Positions 1-5,085 of a stretch of DNA of 7,994 bases are shown here, one piece after another. Position 1 is the first letter of the stretch. Each line of letters begins with the position of its first letter. A program made the translations under genes and the position numbers. The stretch is from Pseudobdellovibrionaceae bacterium (GTDB lineage: Bacteria; Bdellovibrionota; Bdellovibrionia; Bdellovibrionales; JAMPXM01): positions 1 through 7,994 of the forward strand of contig JALHOI010000131.1 in the NCBI GenBank assembly GCA_022843085.1. The letters run 5' to 3'. The notes under the pieces are model-generated. The model did no database searches. It was not told the origin of the DNA and saw only the letters and a list, made by a program, of their open reading frames with translations.

Positions 1-2
1 GT

Positions 3-302
3 AAGCAAAAAGGAATGCTTCTTGATCCTACCCTCTCCGGTCGTTACGTAGCTCTTGCAACCGACTTTACGACCTACATGAACCTGTTGTCGGGCTTTGA
101 ATGGACCACGTTGCGGTGGGCCTTGATTGGAGAATTTTTCGGTTCGTTCGGCCCAATCTGGTCTAAATGCGACCAAAATGCTTTCAATCAAAAAGCGTCG
201 ACGCTCAAGACACAAGTGAATGCGGTTGCGCGAGAGACCGATCAATTGAAGAAATGGGAACTCGAGAGACAGATCAAGGACACCGTTCGTAATTGCCAGT
301 GA
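3..302 (+). CDS. 3' end of an unrecognised gene (5' truncated by window edge)
   Basis: The frame is open from the window edge to a TGA at 300-302, giving 99 codons. An internal ATG at 15 exists, but the only purine-rich tract (AGGA) abuts it with no spacing, so a start further upstream outside the window is more likely. The first half is mixed hydrophobic and aromatic, including a Trp- and Phe-rich stretch (GEFFGSFGPIW) that may be a short membrane-associated or buried segment. The last 40 or so residues are charged and look alpha-helical, possibly coiled coil. There are two cysteines, one next to the C-terminus. I do not recognise the family and assign no function. That it is coding is moderately supported by frame length and composition; that it is a C-terminal fragment is inference. 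Confidence 0.5.
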   Translation, partial: KQKGMLLDPTLSGRYVALATDFTTYMNLLSGFEWTTLRWALIGEFFGSFGPIWSKCDQNAFNQKASTLKTQVNAVARETDQLKKWELERQIKDTVRNCQ

Positions 303-349
303 TTTTCTGAATTAGAGTTGATCGGAATAAGCGGCGGCCTACAATGTAT

Positions 350-395
350 TGGAGTGCGACACTGAATACACTCAGTGTCCCCAAACTCTCTGCAC
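350..395. repeat. Solo IS3-type terminal sequence (relic)
   Basis: These 46 bases align without gaps to 3304-3349, the outer end of the IS3 remnant in this window, with 36 of 46 identical. The identical runs include TGGAGTGCG at the tip and TCCCCAAA further in. Similarity stops where the IS3 transposase 3' coding region would begin, and no transposase sequence follows. This suggests a solo end left by a related IS3-family element, or one end of a small non-autonomous derivative. The other end was not found nearby. Confidence 0.6.
358..379. repeat. Perfect 8-bp inverted repeat with 6-nt loop
   Basis: GACACTGA (358-365) and TCAGTGTC (372-379) are exact reverse complements around ATACAC. The palindrome sits inside the IS3-like solo end, and the corresponding sequence at 3312-3333 does not preserve it. 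It could be a protein-binding site or a small hairpin. It lacks a following T tract, so it is not an obvious terminator. Confidence 0.55.
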
Positions 396-443
396 ACGCA
401 TTCAGAAAAGCTCACACTCCCCGATTCGAGATTCACTTCAAAC

Positions 444-468
444 CCCCAGCCGAGCCTCACCTCACCGC
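444..468. repeat. Direct repeat copy 1 (25 nt)
   Basis: This copy matches 577-601 at 22 of 25 positions without gaps. Shared blocks are CCCCAGCC and CTCACCTCACCGC. The two copies are 133 bp apart, and the hairpin at 524-577 abuts the second copy, so they may bracket one inserted or duplicated unit. Confidence 0.6.
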
Positions 469-523
469 CAAGTGAAGCGCCGGCGTAACAGCGAAGGCCC
501 GGAGCGGCCGTAGCGATTAAGCA

Positions 524-577
524 GCGAAGCTTGAAGCCCGGTGCTCTGAAAGAGCACCAACCGGCTTCATGCTTCGC
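524..577. repeat. Long imperfect hairpin (three 7-bp stem blocks)
   Basis: Paired blocks from outside in are GCGAAGC (524-530) with GCTTCGC (571-577), TGAAGCC (532-538) with GGCTTCA (563-569), and GGTGCTC (540-546) with GAGCACC (552-558), closing on the loop TGAAA. A T/T mismatch separates the first two blocks, and a C against AACC internal loop separates the last two. That is 21 paired bases in 54 nt. There is no T tract, which argues against a simple intrinsic terminator. A REP or MITE-like palindrome or a structured RNA is more likely. Confidence 0.65.
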
Positions 578-601
578 CCCAGCCCACTCTCACCTCACCG
601 C
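577..601. repeat. Direct repeat copy 2 (25 nt)
   Basis: This is the second copy of the repeat at 444-468 (22 of 25 identical). It starts on the last base of the long hairpin and lies about 80 bp upstream of the AraC-family gene, so a role as a regulator-binding half-site is conceivable but unsupported. Confidence 0.6.
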
Positions 602-672
602 GCCAGAGAATAATTCCTTTGGACTTTTTCGCCAGCAATCAGATATCGAAAACAGTACCTTCAGCACGTAGC

Positions 673-676
673 GGAG
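673..676 (+). promoter_or_regulatory. Ribosome binding site GGAG for the TTG-started AraC-family gene
   Basis: GGAG lies 6 nt before TTG at 683. No in-frame ATG or GTG with a similar site lies nearby, so this motif decides the start; the ATG at 695 is out of frame and closed at once by TAG. Confidence 0.6.
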
Positions 677-682
677 CCCAGT

Positions 683-1432
683 TTGACGTTTTCATGTAGC
701 GAGATCGATGTAGGACTTTACCTAATCGCCAAACGATACACGACGACGACTGCTGGCAATGGCAGCGACATTTCGGGTCCATACTGGATGTTGGCGGAGA
801 TTGAGGTACAATCCGGAGCGATCTGGTGGCGTAGCGATCGTCGTGACGTACGTTTATCTGGAAAGCACTTGTTTATTTTCGTACCGGCATTTTCATGGGC
901 AATGGAGCGGTACGACAAGCACACTCACCTTCATTTGCGTGCATTGTTATCGCGGCGGACTTTTCGCAATCCGACATTCACCCATCCCATCTTGTTTCAA
1001 TCGGACCAGGCGCTACCCTTATCGCTGGCCGAGGTAGAAACTTTTCTTGAGCACGTCACGGTATTTAAGAATATTTCGACCTCTACTAATCCGTCGGCGC
1101 TGTCGTCTCGTGTAAAGCGAGAAATCGATTTCAATTACGCTGCTGGGGTTCAGATTCAAGCCATTGCAAAGAAGCTGAAGACGCAGTCAGCAGTTTTATC
1201 GAGAAACTTTAGATCCGAGTTTGGTGAGACACCTAGTTTCTACCGAAAGGGCCTGCGCGTAACAGTCGGCATGCATGAATTGATGATGGGGCGACCACCC
1301 GCAGAAGCCGCGCACCTTGCCGGTTATTCTGATCTGGGCCGATTCTACAAACAGTTTAGAGCGTACTTGAAACAGACACCGGCCGAATATCTAATCAAGT
1401 CAAAAAACGCCAAGAACACATCGCGAGCCTGA
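683..1432 (+). CDS. AraC-family transcriptional regulator
   Basis: This is a predicted DNA-binding regulator of 249 residues, read from TTG at 683 behind GGAG. The C-terminal 100 or so residues have the two-helix-turn-helix layout of the AraC/XylS domain. The first HTH spans about 154-184 (GVQIQAIAKKLKTQSAVLSR, ending in FGETPSFY, the usual 'F...G.sP..y' linker). The second spans about 205-236 (PPAEAAHLAGYSDLGRFYKQ, then FRAYLKQTPAEYL). The N-terminal 140 residues match no sensor domain I can name, so the ligand is unknown. Total length is near the 250-300 of the family. It is followed 55 bp later on the same strand by a small exported protein that it might control, but no operator was identified. 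The family call is strong; target and effector are unknown. Confidence 0.88.
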   Translation: MTFSCSEIDVGLYLIAKRYTTTTAGNGSDISGPYWMLAEIEVQSGAIWWRSDRRDVRLSGKHLFIFVPAFSWAMERYDKHTHLHLRALLSRRTFRNPTFTHPILFQSDQALPLSLAEVETFLEHVTVFKNISTSTNPSALSSRVKREIDFNYAAGVQIQAIAKKLKTQSAVLSRNFRSEFGETPSFYRKGLRVTVGMHELMMGRPPAEAAHLAGYSDLGRFYKQFRAYLKQTPAEYLIKSKNAKNTSRA

Positions 1433-1487
1433 ATTAGTTCTGTCTCGAGCCCTTTCGAATGATCCGAATCGGCAAAATGGGGGCACC

Positions 1488-1901
1488 ATGGGATTTAAGG
1501 TCTTTGCGTTGTTTGCTGGGTTGCTATTTTCAAATGTCGCTTTCGCGAACGGACAGCTTGATTGTCGGGAAGCAAATGCCTGTGTGGACGCAGGCGGCTC
1601 AAATGGCTTTGCGGAACTTAGCGTTCAAAAAGTTGATGAAAAAACGAGAATTGAGTCGGGCTACACTGTTCGCGATCTCACAATTACTGTTGCCGCATAT
1701 TTTCCCACGCTTTTGGCGGGTAAACCCATCGTCGGACAATACTACGATAGTCGCGGGTTGGTGTTGTTTATTATGGCTCCATTGTCAGACCTGGATGCGC
1801 CGAGTGATGTCACCGCGACCTTCGCAATCACATCTTTAAACCCGAAGGTCCTAGTTCGTTATTTTGACGGCGAGAGGACTGTCGAATTAGGCGAGTACTA
1901 A
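1488..1901 (+). CDS. Small exported protein of unknown function
   Basis: The product is 137 residues with a clear N-terminal signal peptide: a lysine at position 4, a hydrophobic core, and a probable signal peptidase I site after AFA at 18-20. The mature part of about 117 residues has two cysteines, C26 and C32, close together near its N-terminus, which could form a disulfide in the periplasm. The remainder alternates polar and hydrophobic residues and looks beta-rich. The ATG at 1488 follows a GGGGG tract with about 4 nt spacing. A competing frame at 1459-1839 is an overlap shadow without a signal peptide. The gene lies just downstream of the AraC-family regulator in the same direction and may be co-transcribed. 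I do not recognise the family. Confidence 0.7.
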   Translation: MGFKVFALFAGLLFSNVAFANGQLDCREANACVDAGGSNGFAELSVQKVDEKTRIESGYTVRDLTITVAAYFPTLLAGKPIVGQYYDSRGLVLFIMAPLSDLDAPSDVTATFAITSLNPKVLVRYFDGERTVELGEY

Positions 1902-2189
1902 CAAAAATTGGAGCCACCAGACCCGATCAGAAGGGCGCACTTTAAACTTTTTGTACTTCACCACGTGTGCGCGACGAATTTCTTCAAAAAGCAATTTGTC
2001 GTTCACCGACCTGGGTAGACAGAACTGTTTCGCGGTGAACTCGAAAAATGACTTCAAGTCTTGCTGGTAGGCGCGTTCCGTTAAAGGGCTTCGATCCTTT
2101 AAAAACTCGTAAATCAAATCTTCGACCGCTTCGCCTCCCGAGAATAGCACCAACTGCTTGTCGTGGATTTTTGTCGCTTCATTTTCCAT
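1887..2189 (-). pseudogene. Truncated tyrosine recombinase (Xer-type N-terminal core-binding remnant)
   Basis: Residues 23-52 (including EFLKDRSPLTERAYQQDLKS) have the signature of the N-terminal SAM-like core-binding domain of Xer/phage-type tyrosine recombinases, which grips DNA opposite the catalytic domain. The start at 2189 has a strong site (AGGAAGG) about 7 nt upstream. Recombinase-like sequence runs to about residue 82 (KYKKF, near base 1944). After that come 18 residues of unrelated character and a stop. The whole catalytic domain with its Arg, His, Arg and Tyr residues is missing; intact relatives are roughly 300 residues. The frame overlaps the 3' end of the preceding plus-strand gene by 15 bp, consistent with a deletion or insertion junction near 1940. 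It cannot catalyse recombination as it stands. A short DNA-binding product is possible but speculative. Confidence 0.7.
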
Positions 2190-2209
2190 AATGATCCTTC
2201 CTAGATCAG

Positions 2210-2227
2210 AGTGGCGTTATTGCCACT
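2210..2227. promoter_or_regulatory. Inverted repeat, possible operator between divergent genes
   Basis: AGTGGC (2210-2215) and GCCACT (2222-2227) are perfect 6-bp arms around GTTATT. The site lies between the recombinase remnant's start on the minus strand and the BrnT promoter on the plus strand. It could be an operator or, on the minus strand, a leader hairpin. BrnT-BrnA complexes are known to repress their own promoter, but whether this is their site is not shown. Confidence 0.45.
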
Positions 2228-2257
2228 AAGGCACATTTTAGATCAAAATTAGGCGTA

Positions 2258-2286
2258 TTGACATTGGTAATACATTGAAGTACAAT
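2258..2286 (+). promoter_or_regulatory. Near-consensus sigma70 promoter of the brnTA module
   Basis: TTGACA (2258-2263) and TACAAT (2281-2286) are separated by 17 nt, close to a perfect sigma70 promoter. The -10 box lies inside an inverted repeat, CATTG (2273-2277) with CAATG (2283-2287). A second pair, GTATT (2255-2259) with AATAC (2269-2273), spans the -35 box, and both suit autorepression. The expected start of transcription is about 2292-2293, on the first codon of the restored toxin frame. Confidence 0.75.
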
Positions 2287-2291
2287 GGCTT

Positions 2292-2577
2292 ATGATCTTC
2301 GACTGGGATGACAACAAAGCAGAGTCCAACAAGAAAAAAACACGGGGTTAGTTTTGCCGAAGCTGCGACCGCATTCTCGGACCCGAATGCGATCGAATTT
2401 CTTGATGCAAAAAACTCTGATAAAGAAGAGCGCTGGATTTTGGTGGGTCTCTCGGCGAGAAGCCAAGTCTTGCTTGTCGTTTTTGTTGAGCGAGAAGAAA
2501 AGCTGATCCGTATTGTTTCGGCACGAAAAGCTGTCAAAGAAGAAATGAATCAATATTTTTTAAAGGTGAAATCATGA
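2292..2577 (+). pseudogene. brnT: BrnT-family ribonuclease toxin, frameshifted in an A7 run
   Basis: BrnT toxins are RelE-like ribonucleases that block translation and are neutralised by BrnA. The family N-terminus (MIFDWDDNKAESNKK) starts at ATG 2292. The rest (KHGVSFAEAATAF, the DP...D region, EERW and RIVSARKAVKEE) lies in a different frame, open to the TGA at 2575-2577. The break falls in seven A residues at 2334-2340. With six As the gene reads as an uninterrupted 94-residue protein of normal family length; as given, translation from 2292 ends after 19 residues at TAG 2349. The open frame from ATG 2308 lacks the true N-terminus and has no ribosome binding site. The toxin may be inactivated, restored by transcriptional slippage, or miscalled by one base. 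It overlaps brnA by 4 bp, as usual for this operon. Confidence 0.8.
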
Positions 2578-2819
2578 AAACGAAATATGATCTCTCAAGT
2601 GCAAAACCCGCAAAGAAACGCCAGGGCCTGAAGGTCCAGAAGAGCTTTCGCCTAGATCCCGAAGTTTTGTTGTGGCTCGAGGAACAAGGCGAGAAACAAG
2701 GCATGGGCTATCAGACCTATCTCAACTGGTTTTTGAACAGACAAATGTCTGAAGAAAAAACGGTAGTTGAACGTCTCGCAAATCTCGAAGCGGAGATCTT
2801 CAAGAAAAAGCGAGCCTGA
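2574..2819 (+). CDS. brnA: BrnA-family antitoxin
   Basis: This is an 81-residue antitoxin that would bind BrnT and repress the operon. A lysine-rich start is followed by KSFRLDPEVLLWLEEQGEKQ (about 24-43), GMGYQTYLNWFLNRQM (44-59) and a charged, helical C-terminus. This matches the ribbon-helix-helix type BrnA antitoxins, in which an 'RLDPxVLxWxxxxGxGYQTxxNxxLRxxM' pattern is typical. The start ATG at 2574 overlaps the toxin stop as ATGA, with AGGTGA about 5 nt upstream, so translation is probably coupled and helped by its own binding site. The antitoxin looks intact although the toxin frame is broken, the usual direction of decay, since loss of the antitoxin alone would be harmful. No convincing terminator follows; TCTTAA (2854-2859) pairs with TTAAGA (2867-2872) but is AT-rich and lacks a T tract. 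Confidence 0.85.
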   Translation: MKTKYDLSSAKPAKKRQGLKVQKSFRLDPEVLLWLEEQGEKQGMGYQTYLNWFLNRQMSEEKTVVERLANLEAEIFKKKRA

Positions 2820-2950
2820 AATAATCAAATTTCATTGGCCAATATTGAATAGATCTTAAATAGAAATTAAGACCGGTTACTTCCGCTAACGACTAGCTAT
2901 AAAAGCTGTGAGCGAAAGTGGCCTCCGGCAAAAAACCAGTGTTTCGTGAC

Positions 2951-3262
2951 CTATTTTAAAAACTTTTTTTCCGCTTCGAATTTGACAATGAGTTTTAGAA
3001 CGTCGTCTCGCAGACTAGATAACTCGGAACTATCTTCACGAATTAAGACAAATTCCAGTTTCTCAAATGATTTATAGTAATCCCCCTTCTGAAGGTGAGC
3101 TTGTGCTTCTAGCGAAATCAGGGGTAAAAAATCTGGAGTTATTTCATAACCCGCCATGCAAAGAGAAATGCATTCGTCAGGGTTTTGTGCATTTAAGGCA
3201 TCCAGTGCAAAATTAAAAAGGCCATTAAGGCGAATATGCGCTGGCAAAACTGAGTCTTCCAT
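2951..3262 (-). CDS. Small alpha-helical protein, TPR-like
   Basis: The product is 103 residues, predicted mostly helical and apparently cytoplasmic: no signal peptide or membrane segment is visible. Residues about 12-78 show the spacing and residue types of tetratricopeptide-like helical pairs (FNFALDALNAQNPDECISLC, then LEAQAHLQKGDYYKSFEKLE). This suggests a short protein-binding solenoid of about two repeats. There is a lysine-rich tail. The ATG at 3262 has no Shine-Dalgarno upstream but sits 6 nt after a good -10 box, suggesting a leaderless message. The IS3 remnant begins 42 bp upstream of the start and leaves the promoter intact. The exact role and partner are unknown. TPR-like character is a visual judgement, not a profile match. 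Confidence 0.65.
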   Translation of the reverse strand: MEDSVLPAHIRLNGLFNFALDALNAQNPDECISLCMAGYEITPDFLPLISLEAQAHLQKGDYYKSFEKLEFVLIREDSSELSSLRDDVLKLIVKFEAEKKFLK

Positions 3263-3268
3263 GAATTG

Positions 3269-3297
3269 ATTTTAATTATTCAGATTTTTGCCGTCAA
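3269..3297 (-). promoter_or_regulatory. Sigma70 promoter of the TPR-like gene
   Basis: On the minus strand TTGACG (3297-3292) and TAAAAT (3274-3269) are 17 nt apart. The -10 box ends 6 nt before ATG at 3262, so transcription should begin at or next to the first codon. The IS3 end at 3304 lies just 7 bp beyond the -35 box. Confidence 0.65.
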
Positions 3298-3637
3298 GAA
3301 AAATGGAGTGCGCCCCTCACTAGACACAGTATCCCCAAAGTTTTTGCACGGGACGGTCAGCGAGTTTAAGTTTCAAAACTTCATCTTCGAACTCGCTCGG
3401 TGTTTTATAACCGAGCGCGGAGTGAAGCCGTTTCGTGTTGTAAATCTCATCAATGAACCTCGGCAAGTTTTCTTTCACGTCTGAAAACGTTTGGTAATCC
3501 TTAAAGAAAATTTCTTCGTTCTTCAGCGTTTTGAAAAATGATTCGATGTAGGCGTTATCTTCCGGCGTCGCGGTTCGAGACATTGAAATCTTGAAGCCAT
3601 TTTCCAAAAGATATTTAACGTAATCCTGGCAGCAGTA

Positions 3638-3640
3638 TTG
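3638..3640. repeat. IS30 target site duplication, left copy (TTG)
   Basis: TTG abuts the left IS30 end and is repeated at 5083-5085. On the minus strand it encodes the Gln that precedes YCCQDY in the IS3 transposase. A 3-bp duplication is normal for IS30-family elements. Confidence 0.8.
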
Positions 3641-3665
3641 GGTGAATTCTATCGATCGTCGCAAC
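3641..3665. repeat. IS30 left inverted repeat
   Basis: This is a 25-bp terminal repeat matching the complement of 5058-5082 at 18 positions. Identity is strongest in the inner part (TCGTCGCAAC), the likely transposase-binding core; the outer tip is divergent. Confidence 0.75.
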
Positions 3666-3687
3666 ACCAAATGAAGCTAAGTTGCGA
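3659..3687 (+). promoter_or_regulatory. Inverted repeat in the IS30 leader reaching the start codon
   Basis: TCGCAAC (3659-3665), the inner end of the left repeat, is complementary to GTTGCGA (3681-3687), whose last base is the A of the transposase ATG. The 7-bp stem with a 15-nt loop could mask the start codon in transcripts entering from outside the element. The second arm repeats the core found at the right end (5058-5064), so it may instead be a transposase operator. No Shine-Dalgarno is visible upstream of 3687. Confidence 0.45.
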
Positions 3688-5075
3688 TGGCAGTCCCAAA
3701 AAGAAGAAAATCGGATCGTTCAGGCAGACCGAAAATATACTCACCCGGCCGGCCACCAGTTGCACAAAAAGCGCACTACCGAAAGTTTTGGAATGCTATT
3801 GATCGTGGCCTTACAAGCGACGAAGCGTCTAGACATGCCGGAATTTCTCCCGCTGTAGGCGCGAGATTATTCCGACACAATGGCGGCATGAAACGAAAAA
3901 TCGAATCAGCGCGGTCCAAGCGTTACTTATCTTTTCCGGAGCGTGAAGAGATCGCAATTTTACACGAGCAGGAGATAAGCGTGCGTGATATCGCGCTAAA
4001 ACTTCGTCGATCTCCGTCGACCGTTTCGCGTGAGCTCAGGCGGAATGCCGCCACCCGAAGTGGAGATTTGAAGTACCGAGCGCATACGGCTCAGTGGCAT
4101 GCCGATCGCCGGTCTAGAAGGCCGAAGCTAGCGAAGCTCAATTTGAACAGCAGGCTTCGCGATTATGTCGAAGACAGACTTTCGGGAAAAGTTAAGACGA
4201 TCAATGGGCGCAATCTTGGACCAGAAACAACGTGGATCGACCGCAATCAAGGGCGCAGAAAAGATCGGCGCTGGGCCAAATCTTGGAGTCCGGAGCAGAT
4301 TTCAAATAGACTTAGAATTGATTATCCTCAAGATGAGTCGATGAGAATTTCTCCCGAGGCAATTTACCAATCCCTCTACATTCAAGGTCGTGGAAATTTA
4401 AAACGAGAACTCGTTGCGTGCTTGCGAACAGGGCGCGCACTTCGAATTCCGCGCGAACGAAGTCGCAGAGGCAGTGCGTTCGTCAATAAGGAGATTTTGA
4501 TCAGCGAAAGGCCCGCAGAAGTTGAGGATCGCGCGATCCCTGGTCACTGGGAAGGCGATCTTATTCTTGGAGCTGGAAGCTCTGCAATCGGGACTCTTGT
4601 CGAACGCACGACGCGATTTACGATTCTACTTCACCTGCCAAGGATGGAGAATTACGGCGCGCCTAGAAACAAACGAAGCCCACCGCTCGCAGGCCACGGA
4701 GCGGAAGCGGTTCGAAAAGCAATCGCAGCATCCATCATCAAACTTCCGAAGCATCTCAAGCGATCATTAACTTGGGATCAAGGAACTGAAATGGCGCAAC
4801 ATGAAGAACTGCGCGTTCAAGTCAATCTCCCGATCTACTTCTGCGATCCGCAATTTCCTTGGCAAAGAGGAACCAACGAAAATACGAACGGTTTGCTTCG
4901 TCAGTACTTTCCGAAAGGAACCGATCTCTCTCGACATTCAAAGTTGGATTTAGATTCCGTTGCCGCGACTCTGAACAGTCGACCAAGAAAAACCCTCGAA
5001 TGGAAAACGCCTTCCGAAGCCTTCAATGATCTGCTAAAGTCTCGTCGTAAGCATAACGTTGCGACGACCGGTTGA
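3687..5075 (+). CDS. IS30-family transposase
   Basis: This 462-residue DDE transposase would cut and join the ends of its own element. A basic N-terminus is followed by an HTH_38-type DNA-binding region (about 78-120: SFPEREEIAILHEQEISVRD, then STVSRELRRN). A middle segment contains RRWAKSWSPEQISNRL (195-209). The rve catalytic core carries D291 (GHWEGDLI), D364 (LTWDQGTEM) and E398 (RGTNENTNGLLRQYFP). The 33 residues between D364 and E398 give the DD(33)E spacing of IS30. Length is somewhat above the common 320-390, mainly through a longer N-terminus with a possible second HTH (about 43-62). All catalytic residues are present and no frame break is seen. The C-terminal codons lie in the right inverted repeat. 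It interrupts an IS3 transposase gene in the opposite orientation. Confidence 0.93.
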   Translation: MAVPKRRKSDRSGRPKIYSPGRPPVAQKAHYRKFWNAIDRGLTSDEASRHAGISPAVGARLFRHNGGMKRKIESARSKRYLSFPEREEIAILHEQEISVRDIALKLRRSPSTVSRELRRNAATRSGDLKYRAHTAQWHADRRSRRPKLAKLNLNSRLRDYVEDRLSGKVKTINGRNLGPETTWIDRNQGRRKDRRWAKSWSPEQISNRLRIDYPQDESMRISPEAIYQSLYIQGRGNLKRELVACLRTGRALRIPRERSRRGSAFVNKEILISERPAEVEDRAIPGHWEGDLILGAGSSAIGTLVERTTRFTILLHLPRMENYGAPRNKRSPPLAGHGAEAVRKAIAASIIKLPKHLKRSLTWDQGTEMAQHEELRVQVNLPIYFCDPQFPWQRGTNENTNGLLRQYFPKGTDLSRHSKLDLDSVAATLNSRPRKTLEWKTPSEAFNDLLKSRRKHNVATTG

Positions 5076-5082
5076 ACCCAAG
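5058..5082. repeat. IS30 right inverted repeat
   Basis: This is a 25-bp terminal repeat complementary to 3641-3665. The inner ten bases (GTTGCGACGA on the plus strand) pair perfectly with the left end. It contains the last codons of the transposase gene. Confidence 0.75.
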
Positions 5083-5085
5083 TTG
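5083..5085. repeat. IS30 target site duplication, right copy (TTG)
   Basis: This is the second TTG copy flanking the IS30. In the IS3 frame it encodes the same Gln as the left copy, following HHSDRGV. Confidence 0.8.

Larger units (their letters stand above)
303..682. other. Gene-free stretch rich in repeats and palindromes
   Basis: No convincing gene lies in these 380 bases; the minus-strand reading frame across 242-460 has no recognisable protein character. The stretch holds an IS3-like end (350-395) with a perfect 8-bp inverted repeat inside it, a 25-nt direct repeat (444-468 and 577-601) and a long imperfect hairpin (524-577). The part from about 475 to 580 is GC-rich, with short palindromes such as CGCCGGCG and CGGCCG. 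It looks like a landing zone for mobile or REP-like sequence, or possibly a structured RNA. Confidence 0.6.
3641..5082 (+). mobile_element. Complete IS30-family insertion sequence, 1442 bp
   Basis: The boundaries are set by the IS3 reading frame: the TTG at 3638-3640 and its copy at 5083-5085 flank the element. The ends are 25-bp imperfect inverted repeats (3641-3665 and 5058-5082). The last ten inner bases (TCGTCGCAAC) are identical, and 18 of 25 match overall. One long transposase gene fills the element and its stop lies inside the right repeat, 7 bp from the end. All parts needed for movement seem present, so the element may be active and probably arrived recently relative to the IS3. Confidence 0.88.

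Noticed and set aside
242..460. Minus-strand reading frame of 72 codons
   Set aside because: It overlaps the upstream gene and the IS3-like solo end, has Cys- and Pro-rich random-looking composition, and shows no family signature.
303..682. Integron attC site or cassette array explaining the hairpins and small orphan genes
   Set aside because: The hairpins lack the RYYYAAC and GTRRRRY core sites and no integrase is present; the recombinase remnant is Xer-like and truncated.
1459..1839. Plus-strand 126-codon frame starting MIRIGKMGAP
   Set aside because: It is a shadow of the 1488-1901 gene, which has a signal peptide and better start context.
2238..2553. Minus-strand frames across brnT
   Set aside because: They are antisense shadows of the toxin gene with no family features.
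2308..2577. ATG 2308 as the genuine start of brnT
   Set aside because: The resulting N-terminus lacks the conserved FDWDDNKAxxN segment that is present in the neighbouring frame from 2292, and there is no ribosome binding site at 2308.
2834..2872. Terminator after brnA
   Set aside because: ATTGGCCAAT and TCTTAA/TTAAGA are palindromic, but the stems are short, AT-rich and not followed by a T tract.
5023..5082. Alternative C-terminus of the IS3 transposase beyond HHSDRGVQ
   Set aside because: These residues are read from the IS30 right end in a frame used by chance; the true C-terminus lies beyond the IS30.
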